DNA of 17,742 nt from KBS-96 sp049585195 (GTDB taxonomy: Bacteria > Acidobacteriota > Terriglobia > Bryobacterales > Bryobacteraceae), in assembly GCA_049585195.1 (NCBI GenBank), contig JBAUZG010000202.1, positions 1-17,742 on the forward strand, in the 5' to 3' direction. The translations under genes were made by a program, and so were the position numbers. Below the pieces are notes generated by a model. It saw only the letters and a list, made by a program, of their open reading frames with translations. It ran no database searches and was not told the DNA's origin. This document shows, piece by piece, positions 1 through 7,875 of this stretch; within the stretch, counting starts at the first letter, position 1; every line of letters starts with the position of its first letter.

Positions 1-1624
1 CTTGCCGCAGAGGCGCCACCGGACTCATATTGGGGGCGCGGCGTTCGGACTGAAACAAGTATTTGTTGATTTGGAGGCTTCTAATCTTTGACTCCAGAGT
101 CGAACGCGGCATCCCGAGCTTCACCGCCGCCCCCGACGGACCGGAGACGCGGCCGCCGGTCTCTTCGAGAGCAGCTTCGATCATTTCTTTCTCCGTGTTC
201 GTCAACGCTTCGCTCAGAGTGGTCGATCTTTGAAGTGTCTCGAGAGTTTCATTATGCATGCTGCTCTCATTGATAGAAAGCGTCTCTCCGTCGCAGAGAA
301 TGACCGCTCGCTCAATCACGTTCTGCAACTCGCGAATATTGCCGGGCCAATCGTAAGCCTGCAACAGCTCCAGCGTCTTCCTCTCGATGTTCTTGATTTT
401 CTTCCCGGTTGAACTTGCATACCGCTCAATGAAATATTTCGCTAATAACCGAATGTCGTCTTTCCGTTCGCGAAGCGAGGGGACGCGCACCGGAAATACG
501 TTTAGCCTGTAGAACAGGTCCAGCCGAAATGTACCCGCTTCAACAGCCGCCTTGAGGTCTCTATTCGTGGCAGCGACAACGCGCACGTCGACTGGTACCG
601 TACGGCCGCCGCCGACACGCTCAAACTCACGTTCTTGCAAGACGCGGAGCAACGCAACTTGCATGTCGGCCGGAATGTCGCCAATTTCATCGAGGAAAAT
701 CGTCCCGCCATTAGCCAACTCGAAACGGCCAAGACGTCGCTCTGCGGCTCCTGTAAACGCTCCTTTCTCATGACCAAAGAGCTCAGAAGCGATCAACGAT
801 TGCGGAATGGCTGCGCAATTGACACGAATGAACGGCCGGTTCGCACGCCGTGAACGCTTGTGTATCGCACGAGCTATAAGCTCCTTGCCGGTCCCGCTCT
901 CGCCAGTAACGAGAACTGTCGAGTCTGTAGGTGCAACTCTGGCAACCTGACCGAGAGTTTGCACAAGGGATTCCGATGAGCCAACAAGTTCCTCAAATTT
1001 CGCCCCCGCAAGAATCTCGTCTTCCACGTACACTCTTTCGCACTCCAGTTGCTCTTTGACTGCCGCAATTTGATCATGAGCGCGCGTATTCGCGATCGCA
1101 ATGGCGATCTGCGCGGCGACTTGTTCAAGGAACGTAACTTCCGCTTGATGAAACGCGCTCTCGGTCGAAAAAGCGAGCGTCAACACACCCAACGCTCTCC
1201 CCCGGCTGACTAGCGGGAAATGGCACTGTGTCTTGAAGCCCTTCAGACCGGCGACAGCGTGCGACGCCGATTCCACGCCCGCGAACGAGACCGTTCGGGC
1301 CTGCTCGACAATCTTCGATAACCGCTGTGTTTCTTCCTTGGAAATAATCGGCAGTTGTTGTACTCGGCGGTCATGATGGGAATACTGAACCACAAATTCG
1401 CGAAACGCGCGCGAGTCTTCCGGATCCAGAAGAGCAATATACGCACAATCGCAGCGAAACGCACGACTGACGGAGTCTACGAAGCCATCAATGAGAGCGC
1501 TAAGGTCGACGTCCCTGGCCGCTTGTGCAGTCAGAGCGGTTAACAGTTGAAAGTAATTACGAGAAGCCGCCGGCGAGAAAAACTCAGCCGTTTGGTCGAA
1601 AGCGATTTGTAGTGCGGTGCTCAT
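1..1624 (-). CDS. Sigma54-dependent activator with GAF sensor domain (copy 1, C-terminus cut by window edge)
   Basis: Bacterial enhancer-binding protein of the FhlA/NtrC type, which uses ATP hydrolysis to open sigma54-RNA polymerase promoters. The reading frame is open from an ATG at 1624 to the left edge (541 residues visible). The paralogue at 6051-7703 ends about 15-20 residues past the equivalent point, so little is missing. Seen: GAF-like domain at about residues 25-180, Walker A GESGTGKE (241-248), sigma54-contacting GAFTGA loop (288-293), Walker B IFLDEIGD, and a Fis-type helix-turn-helix near 485-522 (SGPSGAAVKLGMPRSTLES). The start is supported by a purine-rich ribosome site (AAGGAGAAAGG) just upstream. 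Its first 41 nt overlap the end of the DoxX-like gene, so translational coupling is plausible. No N-terminal receiver is present, so the GAF domain is probably the input; the ligand is unknown. Confidence 0.93.
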   Translation of the reverse strand, partial: MSTALQIAFDQTAEFFSPAASRNYFQLLTALTAQAARDVDLSALIDGFVDSVSRAFRCDCAYIALLDPEDSRAFREFVVQYSHHDRRVQQLPIISKEETQRLSKIVEQARTVSFAGVESASHAVAGLKGFKTQCHFPLVSRGRALGVLTLAFSTESAFHQAEVTFLEQVAAQIAIAIANTRAHDQIAAVKEQLECERVYVEDEILAGAKFEELVGSSESLVQTLGQVARVAPTDSTVLVTGESGTGKELIARAIHKRSRRANRPFIRVNCAAIPQSLIASELFGHEKGAFTGAAERRLGRFELANGGTIFLDEIGDIPADMQVALLRVLQEREFERVGGGRTVPVDVRVVAATNRDLKAAVEAGTFRLDLFYRLNVFPVRVPSLRERKDDIRLLAKYFIERYASSTGKKIKNIERKTLELLQAYDWPGNIRELQNVIERAVILCDGETLSINESSMHNETLETLQRSTTLSEALTNTEKEMIEAALEETGGRVSGPSGAAVKLGMPRSTLESKIRSLQINKYLFQSERRAPNMSPVAPLRQ

Positions 1625-1967
1625 TTTCCTTTCTCCTTCCGATATCAAAGCGCTTTCTTCCGAAGCGGAGTGCATCGATGGACCATGCGCCAGGGCCGAC
1701 CATCGCCGTACCAGCGGCCAAGACTGCTAAAAAGACGTGAATCCACTGACCATCACGCTGTGAAGACGAGACTGAGAACGCGATCCATAGCTCATCAATC
1801 GCTATTAGCGTTCCTGTTATGGGTGTCCAAAACCCCGAAAGTAAAAAAATGCCTCCAATGACGGCGACCAACTCCCGAGCGACGGCGATCGGTTCTTTGA
1901 CGCCTGTCAAGAAATTATGGACGCCAAGACGGATTAGAGCGATACCTATGCCAATACGCAGCAGCAA
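1584..1967 (-). CDS. DoxX-like small membrane protein
   Basis: Small integral membrane protein of the DoxX/DoxD-like family; members are four-helix membrane proteins, some linked to redox or thiosulfate metabolism, most of unknown role. Seen: hydrophobic segments around residues 1-20, 30-50 and 75-95, and the family-like ending GPGAWSIDALRFGRKRFDI. The annotated start is a TTG at 1967, but the same frame continues upstream to a TAA at 2037-2039 and encodes LQRLFSTFPDGWPGYGI, which reads like the usual family N-terminus. The true start is therefore probably near 2018-2021 on a non-standard codon (CTG or ATT). The last residues, after the conserved ending, are a basic polar tail encoded inside the 41-nt overlap with the downstream activator gene. 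The role here is unknown; co-transcription with the activator is likely. Confidence 0.8.
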   Translation of the reverse strand: MLLRIGIGIALIRLGVHNFLTGVKEPIAVARELVAVIGGIFLLSGFWTPITGTLIAIDELWIAFSVSSSQRDGQWIHVFLAVLAAGTAMVGPGAWSIDALRFGRKRFDIGRRKENEHRTTNRFRPNG

Positions 1968-2072
1968 AATACCATAACCGGGCCAGCCATCGGGAAAAGT
2001 TGAGAATAGACGTTGCAGAATGACATCCCGGCTCGATTATGTGCTGTTAAACGAGATCTGACATCCCTAGAA

Positions 2073-2091
2073 AAGTATTTTTCACATACTT
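2073..2091. other. Small AT-rich inverted repeat between response regulator and DoxX-like gene
   Basis: AAGTAT and ATACTT, separated by 7 nt (TTTTCAC), lie 20 nt downstream of the response-regulator stop. On the minus-strand transcript the hairpin is followed by UUUUC, so it could be a weak terminator or attenuator. It could equally be a binding site for a regulator in front of the DoxX-like gene. The stem is only six pairs and almost all A-T, so its function is uncertain. Confidence 0.3.
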
Positions 2092-2110
2092 ATTTCGAGG
2101 TATCCCGGAA

Positions 2111-2725
2111 CTAGAGATCGATAATTCCGCGCTTCAGTCCAACGGTAACGGCATGGGTACGGTCGTTTACGCCAAGTTTGGCGAGAATGTTCTTGACGTG
2201 AACCTTCACTGTCTCCTCGGCGAGTGACAATCCTCGAGCGATCTCCTTATTCGCATTTCCTTTAGCGATCAATCGCAGTACATCGATTTCGCGCGGGGTC
2301 AAGACATCGTCAGTCGCGTGTTCAGCAATTTCGGCGGCAATCGCGGCCGACAGGCGCTTTTGGCCGGCATGCACAGCACGAATTGTCTCCAACAGCTCCT
2401 CTCTCAGTAAGCCCTTGAGCAAGTAAGCGCGAGCGCCGGCTTTGAGAGCGCGAGAAACCTGGAAGTCGCCTGCATGAGTTGTCAGGACGATAATTCGTGC
2501 GTCGGGGAACTCGCCGCGAATCGCGCTGATCGCGTCGATACCGCTCACTTCCGGCATCTGCAAATCCATGAGCGTGATATCCGGACGATGGTTTCGAAAC
2601 TGTTCAAGCGCCTCGCGTCCGTTCGAAGCTTCCCCAATCAACTGCATGTCAGATTGAGTGTCGATCAGCACAGCAATGCCTTCGCGAAGCAGCGGATGGT
2701 CGTCTACGGTTAGAACTCGAATCAC
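2111..2725 (-). CDS. NarL/FixJ-type LuxR-family response regulator
   Basis: DNA-binding response regulator, 204 residues, the normal length for the NarL class. The receiver domain (about 1-120) has the acidic pair D8-D9, phosphoacceptor D54 in LMDLQMP, T82 and K104. The C-terminal LuxR-type helix-turn-helix (about 141-200) carries LTPREIDVLRLIAKGNANKE and ETVKVHVKNILAKLGV. The start is a GTG at 2725, only 3 nt after the kinase stop, preceded by a purine-rich GGATGAGA, so it is translationally coupled to the kinase. The pair is a cognate two-component system: the kinase belongs to the HisKA_3 class that normally partners NarL-type regulators. Targets are not visible; the adjacent DoxX-like and activator genes are candidates by position only. 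Confidence 0.95.
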   Translation of the reverse strand: MIRVLTVDDHPLLREGIAVLIDTQSDMQLIGEASNGREALEQFRNHRPDITLMDLQMPEVSGIDAISAIRGEFPDARIIVLTTHAGDFQVSRALKAGARAYLLKGLLREELLETIRAVHAGQKRLSAAIAAEIAEHATDDVLTPREIDVLRLIAKGNANKEIARGLSLAEETVKVHVKNILAKLGVNDRTHAVTVGLKRGIIDL

Positions 2726-2728
2726 GTC

Positions 2729-5700
2729 TCATCCAACTTTCTCTCGAAACGGCCAGAAACGGGAGCGGTTCGCCGATTTGCCGTAGGCAATGGAACCGGA
2801 AATAGTCAACTCGATCTCGGTCCCGGCTCCAGCTGCTCCACTCCAGATGCCGAACTTCGCACCCATTTGCTCGGCGCGCTCGCGCATTCCGTTAAGACCG
2901 TAGTGCCCAGGGCGACCCTGCTTCAGGACTTCCGGTGGAATGCCTTCTCCGTCGTCCCGAATCCTCAACCGGAAAAGCCGTTCTGCATAGGTAATTTCCA
3001 CCTCGATTCGATGAGCGTGCGCGTGATTGAAGACATTTCGTAGTGCCTCGCGAGTGATGCGGTAAAGTTCGTCTCGAATGATAGGATGAAACTCGCGCGG
3101 ACGGCCTTCGACTGCCAAACGGAACGCTACAGCATCTTCCGTGCCCAGTTCGGCACCGAGTGCTTGCACCGCCTGAGCGAAGTCATTCGTAGGCATGGTG
3201 GATGATCGCAGGTCGTACACGGCGTTGCGGCCCTCAGCGATCGCCTGATCCGCGCGTTTGAGTGTTTCTTGAAGTTGTTTCTTTGCCTTTCCATCTTGCA
3301 TTAATTCGTGCACTGCCTGAAAACGGAGCATCAGGCCCTGAAAGCTCTGCAGAAGCGTATCGTGCAGCTCACGAGCAATACTCGTGCGCTCAGCAACGCG
3401 CTCCTCTGTTCTCATGTTGAACTGTGCTGATAATTGATTTAACCGTAATCGATAGAACAGCCCCAAAATTCCGCAAAGAGCTGCGACACAGCACGTGATA
3501 AACCAGGACGTTTGCCAGAATGGAGGCAAAATCTTGATCGCCAGGTTCGCGTCAGGCGACCAGGGGCCTCGGCTGGTGGCCGCTTCCAGCCGAAAGGTAT
3601 AGTTGCCGGCCGGCAGCGTTGTATACGTCGCCAGTCGCTCGTCACTTCCTACCTCGCGCCAACCTTTGTCTATACCGTCGAGCTTATATCTGTAGCGATT
3701 GGTCTCAGGGTTGAGATAGCTGAGCGCCGAAAATTCGATGGACAAGATGTTCTCTGAATGCGAAAGCTGTATAGCGCTCGCCCAATTGATAGCCGTCTTC
3801 AAGGGTGAACGACGACCAGGAATAACCGAAGAACCGAAAAGGCGAAAGTCGGTCAAGACAGGTTGAGGCACGTACGGCCTCTCGGCTGTCACTTTGTCCG
3901 GGAAGAACGCAGTGGCGCCACTGAATCCAGCAAAGAACATTTCGCCCCGCGAACTCTTGTAACACGCTCCTGTGCCGGTGAGATCCGGACCGGGAAGGCC
4001 ATCCGCGGCCGTGTAGTTGGCAAAATGCTCTGTCTTCGTATTGAAGCTGGAAATCCCCGCGTTGGTACTCATCCAGAGCGTGCCGCGACTATCTTGGAGG
4101 ATGCAGCTTACGACGGTGCCAGACATGCCATTCCGCTGGTCATAACTCTTGAACCTGTGGGTTACGGGGTCGAACTTGTCAAGGCCATTGTGAGTTCCAG
4201 CCCAAAGGGTCCCCGATCGATCGAAAAACACCGCGTTGACGTGATCTTCACTGATGCTGGTAGGATCTTCGGGATTATGAGTGTACACAGTAAACGCCTT
4301 CGTCTGCGGGTCAAAACGATGAAGGCCAAGGTTACCACCCAACCACAGTGCGCCGTCAGGCCCCTGCGCTATCGCGTAGTAGTTAAGACCGCGGCTCACA
4401 GGACCGGGTATGAACGTAGTGAATCGGCTATTCGATGAGTCAAATCGGCAGAGGCCATTCCACGTTGCAGACCAAAGTACTCCCTTGCGGTCGATGAGGA
4501 GATGATAGATGACACCGCTGCACAACGTTGTGGAGTCGGTCCGGTTGTGACGATAGCCCCTCCGTTCTCCCGTTTTCGCGTTGTATCGGAGCAGACCGGG
4601 ATATGCATTGCCGAACCAAAGCACATCTGGTCCGTCCGGAATGATCGAGTTAACTTCCGAATTATCGACACCTTCGAATGGCAAAACTTCCCCGGTCTTG
4701 CGATTGATGTGGTACAACCGCCGGTTGGCGCCCAGCCAGACTTCGTCCCGTCCGTCTTCGTAGATGGCGGTGACCAGACCGGAAAGCTCATACTGGCTCG
4801 AGCGCGTCACACGGGAGAGGTTTTCGAATGGTAGAGGTCGAATTGGAAAGTAATTCGGCGCCGCCTGATGGAGACCAGTCCAGATGTTTCCTTCACGGTC
4901 TTCGAACAACGCAATCACCCGATTGTCGCCGATTGTCTCCGGGTCGTCCGGGTCGTGACCGTAGCTGACAAAGCAATGATTCTGGCGATCGAACTTCATC
5001 AAGCCCGCGGCGGTTCCGAACCACATGGTTCCGCTACTGTCTTCGAGCATGGAATACGCCTGATTTGCCTGAGCTCGTCCCTTTTTCCACTCGTAATCAA
5101 AGCGCGTCAGCCGATTTGTCTTCCGGTCGAGTGTGCCGATATAACCGAGAGAACCGGAGATGACCCAAAATACGCCAAATCGGTCCTCGTGGAACCATAG
5201 CCCGACACCTGAGTCACCGACCTGAATGTGGCGCGTAACCTTGCCGGTTTCCCTATCGAATTCATCTAGAGATGTGCGCGTGCCCACCCAGAAGTTCCCC
5301 GCTCTATCCTCCCCAGTCGATTTGATCTCGCTGTCGCCCAGCGAGAAAGGATCAGTAGGATCGTGAAAGTACTTTTTCATCCCGCCGCGATTCGGATCTA
5401 AGCTGAACAGGCCGTTCGGTGTCGACAGCCAAAGCCTTCCACTAGAGTCCTCGCTGATGTGGGTTACATCCTTCGATAGGCTATTGGGCAACTGATCGAG
5501 TCTGTAATGCGTAAAGGTCTCAGATTTTGGGTCGAAGCGGTCTAGGAAGCCCTCGGTCCCGACCCACAGGTTGCCCGAATGATCCTCGAACAATGAGTAC
5601 ACTTCCACACCGCTGAAACTTTTGGGATCGCCGGGTTCGTGTTTGAATAACTTGAACTTGTATCCGTCGTACCGATTGAGCCCATTCCAGGTACCAAACC

Positions 5701-5938
5701 ACATAAAGCCTTGTGTGTCCTGAACAATCGACTCAACTCTAACGTGAGATAGATTCTGCGGGTCGGACAGCTTTCGAAACCGGATGTCCCGGCCTTCAAC
5801 TATCGGTACTCGAAGGATGTCTTGTCCGGGGGGCGAAGCTGGTTGGGCGCTACAGCGATCGGGCAAAGCGAAAGCGGCGCCCAGGAGACCAATCCAAGCG
5901 AAGCAAAAGATAGTGGTGTCCGCGGCCCCGTACAGCAT
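2729..5938 (-). CDS. Two-component sensor histidine kinase with periplasmic double beta-propeller
   Basis: Membrane sensor kinase, 1069 residues from the chosen ATG at 5938. Order: hydrophobic signal segment (about 8-31, cleavage plausible near CSA/Q); about fourteen Reg_prop propeller blades (about 65-730) with repeated motifs such as EDxxGxxWxGT followed by GLxRFD; Y_Y_Y domain (about 741-806, YRYKLDGIDKGW); one transmembrane helix (about 811-830); HisKA_3 dimerisation helix with phospho-His 859 in ARELHDTLLQ; HATPase_c with N-box RNVFNHAHA (about 967-975) and G1 DDGEGIP (995-1001). This is the SusR-like layout without a fused receiver; the regulator is the separate next gene. The frame stays open up to 6202, but the extra N-terminus is basic, overlaps the upstream activator gene by 152 nt and looks like a shadow. 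No good ribosome site marks any start, so a GTG at 5962 or an upstream non-ATG start is possible. Confidence 0.92.
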   Translation of the reverse strand: MLYGAADTTIFCFAWIGLLGAAFALPDRCSAQPASPPGQDILRVPIVEGRDIRFRKLSDPQNLSHVRVESIVQDTQGFMWFGTWNGLNRYDGYKFKLFKHEPGDPKSFSGVEVYSLFEDHSGNLWVGTEGFLDRFDPKSETFTHYRLDQLPNSLSKDVTHISEDSSGRLWLSTPNGLFSLDPNRGGMKKYFHDPTDPFSLGDSEIKSTGEDRAGNFWVGTRTSLDEFDRETGKVTRHIQVGDSGVGLWFHEDRFGVFWVISGSLGYIGTLDRKTNRLTRFDYEWKKGRAQANQAYSMLEDSSGTMWFGTAAGLMKFDRQNHCFVSYGHDPDDPETIGDNRVIALFEDREGNIWTGLHQAAPNYFPIRPLPFENLSRVTRSSQYELSGLVTAIYEDGRDEVWLGANRRLYHINRKTGEVLPFEGVDNSEVNSIIPDGPDVLWFGNAYPGLLRYNAKTGERRGYRHNRTDSTTLCSGVIYHLLIDRKGVLWSATWNGLCRFDSSNSRFTTFIPGPVSRGLNYYAIAQGPDGALWLGGNLGLHRFDPQTKAFTVYTHNPEDPTSISEDHVNAVFFDRSGTLWAGTHNGLDKFDPVTHRFKSYDQRNGMSGTVVSCILQDSRGTLWMSTNAGISSFNTKTEHFANYTAADGLPGPDLTGTGACYKSSRGEMFFAGFSGATAFFPDKVTAERPYVPQPVLTDFRLFGSSVIPGRRSPLKTAINWASAIQLSHSENILSIEFSALSYLNPETNRYRYKLDGIDKGWREVGSDERLATYTTLPAGNYTFRLEAATSRGPWSPDANLAIKILPPFWQTSWFITCCVAALCGILGLFYRLRLNQLSAQFNMRTEERVAERTSIARELHDTLLQSFQGLMLRFQAVHELMQDGKAKKQLQETLKRADQAIAEGRNAVYDLRSSTMPTNDFAQAVQALGAELGTEDAVAFRLAVEGRPREFHPIIRDELYRITREALRNVFNHAHAHRIEVEITYAERLFRLRIRDDGEGIPPEVLKQGRPGHYGLNGMRERAEQMGAKFGIWSGAAGAGTEIELTISGSIAYGKSANRSRFWPFREKVG

Positions 5939-6050
5939 CGTAGAAAGAACATCGTACACCGCAAGGAGGTAATTTGGGAAACCGCCTCGCTCTTCAATGG
6001 CGCCCAACCGCCAGCAGCTGATAGCTAAATCGAAGCGCCTTCTTAATAAT

Positions 6051-7703
6051 TCATGCGTGATGACTCTTCGCCAACGGGGAGTTCGACGGAATGCTCGTCG
6101 CGGAAGCCGCCTCTTCAGCCTTAAATCTGTTCTTGTTGATATGCAGGCTTTTGATTCGTGACTCGAGCGTGGAGCGCGGAATCCCGAGCTTGACTGCCGC
6201 ACCCGATGGGCCGGAGATCCGCCCTCGGCTTTCTTCGAGTGCGGCTTCGATCATTTTCTTTTCCCGGCTGAGGAGGGCCTCTGTGAGGGCGACCGGAGTG
6301 TTGGGTGCGCCAGATATTTCGCGCTGCAGCCAGCTTTCGTCGACTGAGAATGTTTCTCCATCGCACAGAATCACCGCTCTCTCGATCACGTTCTGTAGTT
6401 CTCGAATATTGCCGGGCCAATGGTAGGCTTGAAACAATTCCAGTGTCTTCCTGTCGATGTTCGTGATCGCCTTGCCGGTCATAGTCGCGTAGCGCTCGAT
6501 GAAGTATTTGACCAGTAAGGGGATGTCGTCTGTACGCTCCCGAAGTGAGGGGACACGGACAGGAAATACATTCAGCCTGTAAAACAAATCCAGCCGGAAG
6601 GCGCCGGCTTCGACAGCGGCTTTCAGATCCCGATTAGTAGCCGCCACCACTCGTACGTCCACGGAAACGGGCCGGCTACCGCCCACGCGTTCTAATTCGC
6701 GTTCTTGAAGCACGCGCAGCAGGGCGATCTGGGTCTCAGCCGGAACGTCGCCGATCTCGTCGAGGAAGATCGTGCCGCCATTGGCCATCTCAAATCGTCC
6801 CAGACGTCGTTCAGTCGCGCCTGTGAACGCTCCTTTCTCGTGGCCGAAAAGCTCCGACGCGATGAGCGACGGAGGGATTGCCGAGCAGTTGACGCGGATA
6901 AATGGGCAGCTCGCGCGCCGCGAGCGTTTATGTATGGCACGCGCGACGAGTTCTTTGCCGGTTCCGCTCTCGCCCGTAATGAGAACAGTGGAGTTTGTCG
7001 GCGCAACTCTCGCTACATGCTCCAGTGTGCGTATTAGCACTTCAGATGAGCCGATAATCTCCTCGAACATCGCTCCGCTGAGGATCTCATCTTCGAGATA
7101 AACTCTCTCGCTCGCGAGTCGTTGCTCAAGGGTGGCGATTTGTCGATAGGCGAGTGTGTTCGCGACGGCAATGGCTGTCAGACTTGCCACCTGGCGCAGA
7201 AAGCTAATATCAGTGTCGCCGAAGCCACGTTCCTTTAAGCTGGCAAGCGTTAGAACGCCACAGGCACGAGCGCGGTTGAGCAAAGGGAGGTGGCACTGCG
7301 ACTTGAAGCCTTTTACGCCGGCGACAGGGTGCTTCTCCGATTCGGTCCCGGCGAGGCGAACCGGTTCGCCGGTTTCGATAACGCTTGACAACCAAATCGC
7401 TTCTTCGCTCAAAATTGCCGGCAGCTGTTGTACGCGGCGGCCGTTTTGCGGATATTGGAGCGCACATTCTCGAAACGCGCTAGGATCTTCCGGATCCAGC
7501 AAGGCAATGTAAGCGCCATCGCACTCAAACAGGCCCCCAATGCAGGTTAAAAGCTCATGGAGGAGATCACGAAGCTCGAGATTCGTGGCCGTACGGCTGA
7601 TGAGGTCAAGGAGAAGTTGCAGACGCTTTTGTGAAAGCTGCAGGGACTGAAGATTGCTTGCGTCGTCAGTTATGCGAACGAGTTGTGGCGCACTGCTCGT
7701 CAT
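6051..7703 (-). CDS. Sigma54-dependent activator with GAF sensor domain (copy 2)
   Basis: Complete 550-residue enhancer-binding protein, paralogous to the gene at the left edge. GAF-like sensor domain at about 28-185; AAA+ domain at about 215-440 with Walker A GESGTGKE (244-251), GAFTGA loop (291-296) and Walker B IFLDEIGD (312-319); LRER and PGNIRELQN motifs in the C-terminal part of the AAA+ domain; Fis-type helix-turn-helix at about 488-525. All residues needed for ATP hydrolysis and sigma54 contact appear intact. The ATG at 7703 has an AAGGAA ribosome site. It is the first gene of the leftward cluster and is divergent from the STAND regulator. The signal for its GAF domain is unknown. The GAF sequence differs from copy 1 much more than the AAA+ part does, so the two probably answer different signals. 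Confidence 0.96.
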   Translation of the reverse strand: MTSSAPQLVRITDDASNLQSLQLSQKRLQLLLDLISRTATNLELRDLLHELLTCIGGLFECDGAYIALLDPEDPSAFRECALQYPQNGRRVQQLPAILSEEAIWLSSVIETGEPVRLAGTESEKHPVAGVKGFKSQCHLPLLNRARACGVLTLASLKERGFGDTDISFLRQVASLTAIAVANTLAYRQIATLEQRLASERVYLEDEILSGAMFEEIIGSSEVLIRTLEHVARVAPTNSTVLITGESGTGKELVARAIHKRSRRASCPFIRVNCSAIPPSLIASELFGHEKGAFTGATERRLGRFEMANGGTIFLDEIGDVPAETQIALLRVLQERELERVGGSRPVSVDVRVVAATNRDLKAAVEAGAFRLDLFYRLNVFPVRVPSLRERTDDIPLLVKYFIERYATMTGKAITNIDRKTLELFQAYHWPGNIRELQNVIERAVILCDGETFSVDESWLQREISGAPNTPVALTEALLSREKKMIEAALEESRGRISGPSGAAVKLGIPRSTLESRIKSLHINKNRFKAEEAASATSIPSNSPLAKSHHA

Positions 7704-7875
7704 GTTTCCTTGCCTGCAGTCACGAGGTTAAGCCAATTCCAGGCTTAAGTCATGACTTCGCGGTTACGGCTTGGTTGAGAAACAGTCTCCGTTGAGTTTT
7801 GTAGTGCCGGCCTGACATCCTGCATCGTGAATTCCGTTGGGCGATATCCTGAGATGCTGGAACGAAGCCCCATCA
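7704..7875. promoter_or_regulatory. Divergent intergenic region between sigma54 activator copy 2 and STAND regulator
   Basis: 172 nt separate two divergently transcribed regulator genes, so promoters for both must lie here or inside the genes. I could not find a convincing -35/-10 pair or a GG-N10-GC sigma54 promoter on either strand. The notable content is the cluster of symmetric elements at 7728-7758, described separately. Confidence 0.55.
7728..7758. promoter_or_regulatory. Compound inverted repeat, possible operator or leader hairpin
   Basis: TTAAGCC (7728-7734) and GGCTTAA (7742-7748) form a perfect 7-bp inverted repeat around a 7-nt loop. Its right arm runs into a perfect 12-nt palindrome AAGTCATGACTT (7747-7758). 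The group ends about 25 nt upstream of the activator ATG at 7703. It could be an operator shared by the two divergent regulators or a structured 5' leader. The symmetry is seen directly; the function is inference. Confidence 0.4.

Noticed and set aside
1221..1238. TGGCAC followed by CTTG, resembling a sigma54 promoter (also at 7291-7308)
   Set aside because: Both copies encode the same conserved GAF segment (TQCH/SQCH), lack the GC at -12, and sit inside coding sequence.
3863..4438. 191-codon plus-strand frame opposite the sensor kinase
   Set aside because: It lies wholly antisense to conserved propeller blades, has no family signature, and is explained by the codon bias of the kinase gene.
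5961..5970. AAGGAGGT on the plus strand, a perfect ribosome-site match
   Set aside because: The only frames after it on the plus strand are antisense to the kinase and carry no protein features.
5939..6202. N-terminal extension of the sensor kinase up to 6202
   Set aside because: The extension is strongly basic, overlaps the end of the activator gene and has no ribosome site; it reads as a shadow frame.
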